Positions 33,561 to 41,118 of a stretch of DNA of 64,000 bases are shown piece by piece (the stretch's first letter is position 1; every line of letters starts with the position of its first letter). The notes under the pieces were generated by a model. The model was not told the origin of the DNA. It searched no databases and saw only the letters and a program-made list of their open reading frames with translations. The translations under genes were made by a program, and so were the position numbers. The stretch is from contig DASXVJ010000034.1 in assembly GCA_036504335.1 (NCBI GenBank), positions 1 to 64,000 on the forward strand, in the 5' to 3' direction. The DNA is from Fen-183 sp036504335 (GTDB lineage Bacteria > Acidobacteriota > Thermoanaerobaculia > UBA5066).

Positions 33561-35515
33561 AGGCCCTCTCCCGCCAGCCGGATCGAGAGGCGGCGCCGGT
33601 CGGCGCCGCCGCTCACGTCGCGCGGCACGAAGCTCGAGAGGGTCCGCACGCGGAGGATTTTCGCGCCGGGCGGGACGTCGAGGCGCACGTCGCGGGTCTC
33701 GCCCCCGCCCGGCACGCCGAGCGCCACGGCCGCGCGCCCGTCGACGTCGACGCTCACGGACACGGGCGCGCCGTCCGGCCGCGCGTTCTGGATGCGGAAG
33801 ACGACGGAGGTCTCGCCGGGGCGGATCCCGCGGTACGCGAGCGGTCCGGCCCAGTGGTACGGATCACCCGGCCGGGCGGGGTAGACGCCCGCCCAGGTCT
33901 TCACGCGGAACGGCGCCTCAGCCCGCGCGGTCGGCAGCACGGCTGCCGCCGAGCCGAGAATGCCGGCAGCGGCGAGAATGGCCCCGGTGCGGGACGGTTT
34001 CCATCCCCCGGGCGCCGCCGTCCGGTTCGCGCGCGACGTGAGGTGGGGGACGAGGAGGAAGCCGGCGACGAGGCTCGTGAGGAGCGCGATCTCGAAGAAC
34101 CGCATGTGCGAGCCCGTCTGGCACGCCACGAAGAGCCCCGCGAGCGCGGCGCCGGCCGCACGCGACGCCGGGTCGATCGGGCCGCGCGCGAACGCCGCGT
34201 CGAACGCGCGCGCGAGGAGCGGCACGACCGCGAGGAGCGCGAGAAGGAGGCCCGGCAGCCCGCATTCGGCGGCGACGTCGAGCAGCGCGTTCGTGGCGCC
34301 GTCCGTCACGGCGATCGGCCCGTGGCGTCTCGAAAAGGCGGCGGGAAACTCGTACGGGAACCCCGCGAGGCCGACGCCCGAGAGCGGCTCGTCGCCCGTC
34401 ATCTCGAACGCCGTGCGCCAGAACATGACGCGGTTGTTCGCGAACGCGGCGAAGTCGCGCGCCTCGAGGGCCGCGCCGAGCCGGCGGACGAGGCCGCCCG
34501 ACGCGATCTCGCCTCCGCGCGGGAGGAGGCGCGCGGCGAGGACGCCCGCCCCGAGCAGCGCGGCCGCGACGGCCACGGCGGCGAGCGGCGAAACGCGCCG
34601 CTTCCTGAGAAGCCCGACGGCGGCGAAGAGGGCCGCGGCGCCGAGGAGCAGGAAGCCCGTCCGCGAGCCGGAGGACTCGAGCGCGAACGGCGCCGCGAGG
34701 AGGCCCGCGAGCGCGGCCGCGCGGCGCGCCCCGTCCGACACGGCGCCGCGCCCGGCGAGCGCGGCGAGGAGCAGGGGGACGAGGAGGCCGATCCCGACGC
34801 CGAGTGCGTTCGGGTCGGTGAACGTCGCGGCCCGTCGCTGCATCCCGGACCATGGCTGGAACAGCGGGTCGAGCGGCCGGAAGCGGTCCACGGCGGCCAC
34901 GAGGAGGGCGGCGCCGCCGCCGGCCGCGACCCAGAGGAGCAGACGGTCGCGCCCGTCCGGGTCGAGCGAGAGGCGTGCGAACGCGTCCAGCGCGAGAAGC
35001 AGCAGGACGAGCCCGAGGAAGACGAGCGCCGCGTCGCGCGTGCGTTCGGCCGCGGTCATCCCGAGGTCGTTCACGACGAGCGGGTCGACGCGGCCGTGCA
35101 GGAGGAGATAGAGCGTCTCGCCGCGAACCGAGGAGGCGAGCGCGGAGCCGCCCGCGAGGACGAGGAACGCCGACGCGAAGACGACGAGCTTCGGGGGCAG
35201 GAGCGAACGCTCTTCGCGGGCGAGGCGCCGCGCGAGGGCGCTCCCGAGCGCCGCGAAGGCGAACGCGGGCAGAAGCGGCGCGCCCCCGTGGTCGCCGAGG
35301 AGGCGCGGCAGGCCCATTCCGAGGGGGGCGGCCGCCGCCACGACGCACGTCGCGAGGGAGGGCCGCGTCCAGCCGAGGACGAGACCCGCCGCCGCGAGTC
35401 CGAGTCCGGCGACGCGGGTCGCGGAGGCGGCGGTGTCCGGAATCGTCCAGAGGGAGAGCGCGGTCAGGAGAAGCGTCGCGCCGAAGGCGAGGGTCGCCCG
35501 GCGCGGCGGAGTCAG
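33557..35515 (-). CDS. O-antigen ligase/Wzy-like membrane protein (first copy), CTG start
   Basis: 652 aa. No ATG, GTG or TTG is available near the N-terminus. A CTG overlaps the carB stop codon (CTGA) and has GGAGGAGG about 8 nt upstream, so it is taken as the start. Polytopic, with AATFTDPNALGVGIGLLVPLLL, ESSGSRTGFLLLGAA and FWRTAFEMTGDEPLSGVGLAGFPYEFP. The C-terminal beta domain has RIQNARPDGAPVSVSVDVDG, matching the neighbouring paralog. Translationally coupled to carB. Function in surface polysaccharide assembly is inferred from family. Confidence 0.78.
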   Translation of the reverse strand: MTPPRRATLAFGATLLLTALSLWTIPDTAASATRVAGLGLAAAGLVLGWTRPSLATCVVAAAAPLGMGLPRLLGDHGGAPLLPAFAFAALGSALARRLAREERSLLPPKLVVFASAFLVLAGGSALASSVRGETLYLLLHGRVDPLVVNDLGMTAAERTRDAALVFLGLVLLLLALDAFARLSLDPDGRDRLLLWVAAGGGAALLVAAVDRFRPLDPLFQPWSGMQRRAATFTDPNALGVGIGLLVPLLLAALAGRGAVSDGARRAAALAGLLAAPFALESSGSRTGFLLLGAAALFAAVGLLRKRRVSPLAAVAVAAALLGAGVLAARLLPRGGEIASGGLVRRLGAALEARDFAAFANNRVMFWRTAFEMTGDEPLSGVGLAGFPYEFPAAFSRRHGPIAVTDGATNALLDVAAECGLPGLLLALLAVVPLLARAFDAAFARGPIDPASRAAGAALAGLFVACQTGSHMRFFEIALLTSLVAGFLLVPHLTSRANRTAAPGGWKPSRTGAILAAAGILGSAAAVLPTARAEAPFRVKTWAGVYPARPGDPYHWAGPLAYRGIRPGETSVVFRIQNARPDGAPVSVSVDVDGRAAVALGVPGGGETRDVRLDVPPGAKILRVRTLSSFVPRDVSGGADRRRLSIRLAGEGL

Positions 35516-38500
35516 ACGCGTACCTCCTCCTGGAGCGGCGCGTACGAGAGAGCGCCCGCGGCGCGCGCCCGGATCGCCTCGAGCGCGGCCGAGGCGGCCG
35601 AGAGCGTCGTGAGGCACGGGATGTCGCGCTCGAGCGCCGTGCGGCGGATCGCGACCTCGTCGTAGAAGGATTCCTTGCCGAGCGGCGTGTTCACGACGAG
35701 GTCCACGGACCCGTTGATCATGAGGTCGACGATGTTCGGGCGGCCCTCGTTGACCTTCAGGACGGTCCGCGGCGAAAGGCCGCCCTTCTGGAGCGCTCTC
35801 GCGGTGCCCCCGGTCGCGAGGAGCGTGAAGCCGAGCGCGTGCAGCTCGCGGGCGAGCGGCAGGAGGGCGTCCTTGTCGCCGTCGTGGACGGACAGGAACG
35901 CGGCGCCCTTCTCGGGCAGGCGGATGCCGGCGCCGAGGGCGGCCTTGAGGAACGCGAGGCCGAAGCCGCGGTCGCGGCCCATCACTTCGCCCGTCGAGCG
36001 CATCTCGGGGCCGAGGATCGTGTCCACGCCCTCGAACTTGCGGAACGGGAAGACGGGCGCCTTGATCGAGAACCCGAGGACGGGCGGCTCCTCGGTGAGG
36101 CCGACCTCGGGCAGCGTCTGGCCGAGGCAGAGACGCGCCGCGAGGCGCGCGAACGGCACGCCCGTGGTCTTCGCGACGAACGGCACCGTGCGCGACGCGC
36201 GCGGGTTCACCTCGAGGACGTAGAGCTCGCTCCCGCGGATCGCGTACTGGACGTTCATGAGGCCGACGACCTTCAGCGCGAGGCCGAGCTTCACGGTGGC
36301 CTGGCGGATCTCGCCGAGCGCGGCGCGCGGGACCCGCGTGTAAGGCGGGAGGACGGCGTACGAATCGCCCGAGTGGATGCCGGCCTGCTCGATGTGCTGC
36401 ATGACGCCGGCCACGACCACGTGCTCGCCGTCGCCGAGCGCGTCCACGTCCAGCTCGTAGGCGTCCTCGAGGAAGCGGTCGATGAGGATCGGGCGGTCCG
36501 GAAACGCAGCGAGAGCTTCGCCGAGGACGAGCTTGAGCGCGTCCTCGTCGTACGCGATGCGCATCGCGCGCCCGCCGAGCACGTAGCTCGGGCGGACGAG
36601 GAGCGGGAACCCGAGCTTCCGGCCCACCCGCAGGCCTTCCTCGGCGGTGCGGGCGACGCCCCACGGCGGGGCCTGGAGGTTGACTTCCTTCAGGAGCTCG
36701 CCGAACCGCTCCCGGTCTTCGGCGCGGTCGATGGCCTCGGGCTGGGTCCCGAGGATCGGCACGCCCGCGTTCTCGAGGGCGTGGGCGAGCTTGAGGGGCG
36801 TCTGTCCGCCGAACTGCACGAGGACGCCCTTCGGCTTCTCGCGCTTCACGACGGCCATCACGTCCTCGAACGTGAGCGGCTCGAAGTAGAGGCGGTCGGA
36901 CGTGTCGTAGTCCGTCGAAACCGTCTCGGGGTTGCAGTTCACCATGACGGACTCGTAGCCCGCTTCCGTGATCGCCTCGGCCGCGTGGACGCAGCAGTAG
37001 TCGAACTCGAGACCCTGCCCGATCCGGTTCGGGCCGGAGCCGAGGACGATGACCTTCTCCTTCGACGTGACGCCGGCTTCGTCTTCCGTCTCGTAGCAGG
37101 AGTAGAGGTAGGGCGTCGTCGACTCGAACTCGGCCGCGCAGGTGTCGACGCGGCTGAAGACCGGTGTCACGGAAAAACGCTCGCGCGCCGCCGCGACGTC
37201 GGAAGCCGGGCGGCCGGTCAGGGCCGCGATGTCCGGATCCGAGAAGCCGCTGCGCTTGGCCTCGCGCAGCAGGTCGGCGCCCTCGAGCGCCTTCGCGCCC
37301 GCGGCCCTCACGCGCGCCTCGACGGCGAGCGCTTCGGCGAAACGGTCAAGGAACCAGCGGTCGATCCCCGTGATCTCGGAGACGGTTTCGACGCTCGTCC
37401 CGTGGCGCAGGGCCGCGAGGACGGCGTAGATCCGGTCCGGGCGCGGGACGCGCAGCGCGTCGGGCTTGGGGGCGGGCGCCGGGACGGCGTCCACCCAGCC
37501 CGTCCGGCCCGTCTCGAGCGAGCGCAGCGCCTTGCCGAACGACTCGGCGAACGTCCGGCCGAGCGCCATGACCTCGCCGACGGACTTCATCTGGACGCCG
37601 AGCGTCGTATCGGCCCCGGGGAACTTCTCGAACGTGAAGCGCGGGATCTTCGTGACGACGTAGTCGAGCGTCGGCTCGAAGGACGCCGGCGTCTTCCTCG
37701 TGATGTCGTTCGGGATCTCGTCCAGCCTGTAGCCGACGGCGAGGAGCGCCGCGATCTTCGCGATCGGAAAGCCGGTCGCCTTCGAGGCGAGGGCCGACGA
37801 GCGCGAGACGCGCGGGTTCATCTCGATGACGATCCGGCGGCCCGTCTTCGGGTGCACCGCGAACTGGATGTTCGACCCGCCGGTCGCGACGCCGACGGCG
37901 CGGATGACCTTCTTGGCGTCGTCGCGCATCGCCTGGTACTCGACGTCCGAGAGCGTCATCTGCGGCGCGATCGTGATCGAGTCTCCCGTGTGGACGCCCA
38001 TCGGGTCGAGGTTCTCGATCGAGCAGACGACGACGAACGTGTCCGCCGCGTCGCGCATGACCTCGAGCTCGAACTCCTTCCAGCCGAGCACGGACTCCTC
38101 GACGAGGACCTCGTGGACGGGGGAGAGCGTGAGGCCCCGCTTCACGATGCCGTCGAAGTCGTCCTTGTTGAACGCGATCCCGCCGCCGGACCCGCCGAGC
38201 GTGAACGACGGCCGGATGATGACGGGGTAGCCGAAGGGCTGCGCGACGGCCCGGGCCTCCTCAAGGCTCCGCGCCATTCCGGACTTCAGGACGTCGACGC
38301 CGACCTCCTGCATCGCCTGCTTGAAGAGGAGGCGGTCCTCGCCGAGCTTCACGGAGTGGATGGAGGCCCCGAGCGTCTCGACGCCGTGCTTCGCGAGAAC
38401 GCCCGCCTCGTCGAGCGCCACGGCGAGGTTCAGCGCGGTCTGCCCGCCCACCGTCGGGAGGAGCGCGTCCGGCTTCTCCTGCGCGATGATCGCGGCGACC

Positions 38501-38718
38501 GTGTCGCGGTCGAGCGGCTCGATGTACGTGGCGTCCGCGAATTCCGGGTCCGTCATGATCGTGGCCGGGTTCGAGTTCACGAGGACGACCCGGTAGCCCT
38601 CTTTCCGAAGGGCCCGGCAGGCCTGGGTCCCGGAGTAGTCGAATTCGCAGGCCTGGCCGATCACGATCGGGCCCGAACCCAGCACGAGGATCGACTTCAG
38701 ATCGGTCCGTTTCGGCAT
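35512..38718 (-). CDS. carB: Carbamoyl-phosphate synthase large subunit
   Basis: 1068 aa, the full family length. It makes carbamoyl phosphate from ammonia, bicarbonate and two ATP for arginine and pyrimidines. Both ATP-grasp halves are intact: SILVLGSGPIVIGQACEFDYSG and MNPRVSRSSALASKATGFPIAK in the first, IVLGSGPNRIGQGLEFDYCCVHA and EVNPRASRTVPFVAKTTGVP in the second. An MGS-like C-terminal domain (LLATGGTARALQKGG) follows. No carA is in the window. The downstream ligase gene overlaps its stop, an unusual coupling of nucleotide and surface-glycan genes. Confidence 0.97.
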   Translation of the reverse strand: MPKRTDLKSILVLGSGPIVIGQACEFDYSGTQACRALRKEGYRVVLVNSNPATIMTDPEFADATYIEPLDRDTVAAIIAQEKPDALLPTVGGQTALNLAVALDEAGVLAKHGVETLGASIHSVKLGEDRLLFKQAMQEVGVDVLKSGMARSLEEARAVAQPFGYPVIIRPSFTLGGSGGGIAFNKDDFDGIVKRGLTLSPVHEVLVEESVLGWKEFELEVMRDAADTFVVVCSIENLDPMGVHTGDSITIAPQMTLSDVEYQAMRDDAKKVIRAVGVATGGSNIQFAVHPKTGRRIVIEMNPRVSRSSALASKATGFPIAKIAALLAVGYRLDEIPNDITRKTPASFEPTLDYVVTKIPRFTFEKFPGADTTLGVQMKSVGEVMALGRTFAESFGKALRSLETGRTGWVDAVPAPAPKPDALRVPRPDRIYAVLAALRHGTSVETVSEITGIDRWFLDRFAEALAVEARVRAAGAKALEGADLLREAKRSGFSDPDIAALTGRPASDVAAARERFSVTPVFSRVDTCAAEFESTTPYLYSCYETEDEAGVTSKEKVIVLGSGPNRIGQGLEFDYCCVHAAEAITEAGYESVMVNCNPETVSTDYDTSDRLYFEPLTFEDVMAVVKREKPKGVLVQFGGQTPLKLAHALENAGVPILGTQPEAIDRAEDRERFGELLKEVNLQAPPWGVARTAEEGLRVGRKLGFPLLVRPSYVLGGRAMRIAYDEDALKLVLGEALAAFPDRPILIDRFLEDAYELDVDALGDGEHVVVAGVMQHIEQAGIHSGDSYAVLPPYTRVPRAALGEIRQATVKLGLALKVVGLMNVQYAIRGSELYVLEVNPRASRTVPFVAKTTGVPFARLAARLCLGQTLPEVGLTEEPPVLGFSIKAPVFPFRKFEGVDTILGPEMRSTGEVMGRDRGFGLAFLKAALGAGIRLPEKGAAFLSVHDGDKDALLPLARELHALGFTLLATGGTARALQKGGLSPRTVLKVNEGRPNIVDLMINGSVDLVVNTPLGKESFYDEVAIRRTALERDIPCLTTLSAASAALEAIRARAAGALSYAPLQEEVRV

Positions 38719-38727
38719 CGGTCGCGG

Positions 38728-38733
38728 AGTTTA
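38728..38733 (-). promoter_or_regulatory. -10-like TAAACT before carB
   Basis: TAAACT ends 9 nt before the carB ATG on the minus strand, with no Shine-Dalgarno between. No clear -35. Confidence 0.4.
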
Positions 38734-38825
38734 CGGGAAGCGCGCGCCCCCCGCTGGCGCGCCGGAGGCGCGCGATATAGAGTCTCGTCCGAGCGGGAAC
38801 GAACAAATAGAAGGAGATTCTGCAA

Positions 38826-39593
38826 ATGAGAAAGACGCTTTTCAGAGCTCTCGGCGCGCTGGGAATTGCCGTGGCGGTGGTCTGCGCCGCGCCCTCGGCT
38901 CTTTCAGCTTCCAAGAAGACTCCGACTCCGTCTGCCGAGGCGTCCGCCGCGAAGGGCAACAAGTCCGATTCCGCCGCCAAGACCGAGAAGGTCAACCTCA
39001 ACACGGCCGACGAGAAGGACATCGCCGCCGCCAAGGGCGTCGGGGACAAGCTCGCCAAGGAGCTCGTCAAGAACCGCCCCTACAAGACCTGGGAGGACGT
39101 CTCGAAGGTCAAGGGCGTCGGCACGGGCAAGAAGCTCGACTCCCTCAAGAAGGTCCTCAAGCTGAGCGGCGGCGAGGCTGCCGCCAAGGAAGAGACTCCC
39201 GCGAAGGAGACGAAGGGAAAGAAGAGCAAGAGTTCTTCGAAGGCTGACGAGGCGGGTGCTCCGGCTGCAGCCGGCGTGGCGGCGGGAGCCGGCGCCTCCG
39301 GCAAGGCTGCGGCGTCGTCCGAGCCCTCTTCACCTTCCAAGAAATCTTCCTCTTCTGCCTCTTCCGAGAAGGCCGCGGCGACCAAGCTCGCGCCTGGGAC
39401 GAAGATCAACATCAACACCGCGTCTGCCGAGGAGCTCGACAAGCTGCCCGAGATCGGCCCCGTCAAGGCGCAGGCGATCGTCGACTATCGCAAGGAGAAC
39501 GGGCCCTTCAAGTCGCCCGAAGACATCGAGAAGGTCAAGGGAATCAAGGAAGGCACGTTCGCGAAGATCAAGGACTACATCGTGGTCCGGTAG
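38826..39593 (+). CDS. Secreted double helix-hairpin-helix (ComEA-like) protein
   Basis: 255 aa with AGAAGGAGA upstream and a signal peptide (to about residue 28). Two HhH modules: VNLNTADEKDIAAAKGVGDKLAKELVKNR (about 56-115) and ININTASAEELDKLPEIGPVKAQAIVDYRKENGPF (about 196-255). HhH pairs of this type bind DNA without sequence preference in the competence protein ComEA. The linker (about 120-190) is Lys/Ser/Ala-rich and carries two dispersed-repeat arms, giving SSSKADE and SSPSKKSSSS. Role in DNA uptake is possible but no other com gene is near. Confidence 0.82.
   Translation: MRKTLFRALGALGIAVAVVCAAPSALSASKKTPTPSAEASAAKGNKSDSAAKTEKVNLNTADEKDIAAAKGVGDKLAKELVKNRPYKTWEDVSKVKGVGTGKKLDSLKKVLKLSGGEAAAKEETPAKETKGKKSKSSSKADEAGAPAAAGVAAGAGASGKAAASSEPSSPSKKSSSSASSEKAAATKLAPGTKININTASAEELDKLPEIGPVKAQAIVDYRKENGPFKSPEDIEKVKGIKEGTFAKIKDYIVVR
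39212..39366. repeat. Inverted pair of dispersed-repeat arms in the HhH linker
   Basis: Reverse arm 39218-39252 (GAGTTCTTCGAAGGCTGACG core) and near-consensus forward arm 39324-39366 (TTCACCTTCCAAGAAATCTT), about 71 nt apart and both in frame. A weaker forward-like stretch lies at 38891-38925 at the end of the signal peptide. Confidence 0.65.
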
Positions 39594-39604
39594 GAGAGAG
39601 CGAC

Positions 39605-40012
39605 ATGAGCCTGCTCGATGACGTTCTGAGGGAAGTGAGCGGCGCCGCCGGCGGCGCCGCGGACCCGTCGCAGCACAGCCTCGCGACCGACCTCATGGGC
39701 ATGCTCTCGGGGGGCGGGATGTCGAAGGGGCTCGGGGGCCTCGTCGACATGTTCAACCAGAAGGGCCTCGGCGACGTCGTGAACTCGTGGGTGTCGACCG
39801 GAAAGAACCTTCCGATCTCGCCCGAGCAGATTCAGTCCGTCCTCGGAAGCGCTCAGGTGCAGGCGCTCGCGGCCAAGGCGGGCATCAATCCGCAGATGGC
39901 GAGCGCGGCGATCGCCCAGATCCTCCCGCGCCTCGTCGACAAGGCGACGCCGAACGGCCAGCTGCCGGCCGGCGGAGTCCTCGATGCGATCTCGGGGTTC
40001 TTCAAGAGATAG
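39605..40012 (+). CDS. DUF937/YidB-like small protein
   Basis: 135 aa. Pattern SLLDDVLREVSG, then a Gly-rich segment, LGGLVDMFNQKGLGDVVNSWVSTGKNLPISPEQIQSVLGSAQVQALAAKAGIN, and a hydrophobic C-terminal QILPRLVDKATPNGQLP. This matches the YidB/DUF937 family, whose role is unknown. No signal peptide. It lies 11 nt after the HhH gene and is likely in the same transcript. Confidence 0.8.
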   Translation: MSLLDDVLREVSGAAGGAADPSQHSLATDLMGMLSGGGMSKGLGGLVDMFNQKGLGDVVNSWVSTGKNLPISPEQIQSVLGSAQVQALAAKAGINPQMASAAIAQILPRLVDKATPNGQLPAGGVLDAISGFFKR

Positions 40013-40027
40013 GGTGAGGCGGGCGGG

Positions 40028-40468
40028 ATGAAAGAACTCGACTTTCATCCCGCCAACCCGATCCTGCGCGTGGCCGACCTCGAGGCGAGCGTCGCGTACT
40101 ACGTCGACATCCTCGGGTTCCGGGTCGACTGGCGGGCGGCCGGGATCATCACGAGCGTCGGACGCGGCCCCTGCCACATCTTTCTCAGCGAGGGCGACCA
40201 GGGGAACCCCGGCGCCTGGGTCTGGATCGGCGTCGGTGACGCCGCGGCCCTTTACGAGGAGCTTCTCGCGAAGGGTGCGAAGGTGCGTCAGCCGCCCACG
40301 AACCACCCGTGGGCGCTCGAGATCCAGGTCGAGGACCTCGACGGAAACGTCCTGCGCTTCGGGAGCGACCCGATCGAAGGTCAGCCGTTCGGCGAGTGGC
40401 TCGACATGCGCGGCGAGCGCTGGGCCCGCTCGCCGCGCGGCGGCTGGACGAGGGTTCCGTCCGGCTAG
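40028..40468 (+). CDS. VOC-family (glyoxalase/bleomycin-resistance-like) protein
   Basis: 146 aa, one vicinal-oxygen-chelate unit of two beta-alpha-beta-beta-beta modules: NPILRVADLEASVAYYVDILGFRVDW at the start and WALEIQVEDLDGNVLRFGSDP near the end. The metal ligands expected of active glyoxalases are only partly present. It may be a binding or resistance protein. Its stop TAG lies inside CTAG, which also encodes the stop of the facing lipoprotein gene. Confidence 0.78.
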   Translation: MKELDFHPANPILRVADLEASVAYYVDILGFRVDWRAAGIITSVGRGPCHIFLSEGDQGNPGAWVWIGVGDAAALYEELLAKGAKVRQPPTNHPWALEIQVEDLDGNVLRFGSDPIEGQPFGEWLDMRGERWARSPRGGWTRVPSG

Positions 40469-41073
40469 AACGTCCTCGAGTAGACGTACGTGAAGCCGGT
40501 CACCTTGCACCGGCGCACGGGCGGCTGGAACTTCACGGTCCTCACCTCGGCCTTCACGGCCTCGGCGCGCTCGGGCGAGCCCGTCTCGTTCGTGATCACG
40601 CGGACCGCCTTCACCGAGCCCGTCTCGTCGATGTCGGCCTCGACGACGACCTTGCCCTTCGCGCCGGGTGCGTCGCTGACGCGGAGCATGGGCGGCTCGA
40701 TCAGGACTTCCTTGCGGTCCGGGAGGCAGCCGTCGTCCTTCCTGAGAAGGTCCTTCCTCACCCAGCCGAGCCTCTTGTCCGGGAGCTTCACGCGGACCCA
40801 GCCTTCCTTTTCTTCGAATGAGGTCAGACGGGTGCCCTTCGCCGCCTTTGCGACCGTCGGAGCATTCGTCGAGGGCGTCTCCCGGACGTTCACCGTCTTC
40901 GGGACGATCCAGGAGACCTCGGCGGCCTGCGGCGCGGTCGAAGGCTCGGCGGGCGCGGGCTCCGGCTCGGGAGCGGGCGGCGGCGGCGGGGCGGACGCGC
41001 AGCCCCAGAGCCCGGCGGCGAGCGCGGCGGCGGCGGCGAAGCCGAGAACGAGTCGCAAAATCCGGAGACGCAT
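40465..41073 (-). CDS. Lipoprotein with SH3-like and TonB C-terminal domains
   Basis: 202 aa. Lipobox LWGC near residue 25 after a hydrophobic signal, then a Pro/Glu-rich linker. Next is a bacterial SH3 domain (VPKTVNVRETPSTNAPTVAKAAKGTRL to GWVRKDLL), then a TonB-C-like domain (VVVEADIDETGSVKAVRVITNETGSPERAEAVKAEVRTVKFQPP). It is probably anchored in the periplasm and binds peptidoglycan or envelope partners. Divergent from lysC. Confidence 0.8.
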   Translation of the reverse strand: MRLRILRLVLGFAAAAALAAGLWGCASAPPPPPAPEPEPAPAEPSTAPQAAEVSWIVPKTVNVRETPSTNAPTVAKAAKGTRLTSFEEKEGWVRVKLPDKRLGWVRKDLLRKDDGCLPDRKEVLIEPPMLRVSDAPGAKGKVVVEADIDETGSVKAVRVITNETGSPERAEAVKAEVRTVKFQPPVRRCKVTGFTYVYSRTF

Positions 41074-41079
41074 CCGGGG

Positions 41080-41085
41080 ATCGTA
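41080..41085 (-). promoter_or_regulatory. -10-like TACGAT, leaderless lipoprotein gene
   Basis: TACGAT ends 6 nt before the ATG on the minus strand. A second TACGAT lies 18 nt away for the divergent lysC gene. Confidence 0.4.
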
Positions 41086-41103
41086 CCGCGGGTGCGCGGG
41101 CGG

Positions 41104-41109
41104 TACGAT
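41104..41109 (+). promoter_or_regulatory. -10-like TACGAT before lysC
   Basis: TACGAT ends 9 nt before the lysC ATG, with no Shine-Dalgarno between. The same hexamer serves the divergent lipoprotein gene. Confidence 0.4.
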
Positions 41110-41118
41110 CGGGGTCCG

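Noticed and set aside
38891..38925. Possible forward repeat arm at the end of the HhH signal peptide
   Set aside because: Matches are scattered and could reflect Ser/Lys codons; kept only as a note to the HhH repeat entry.
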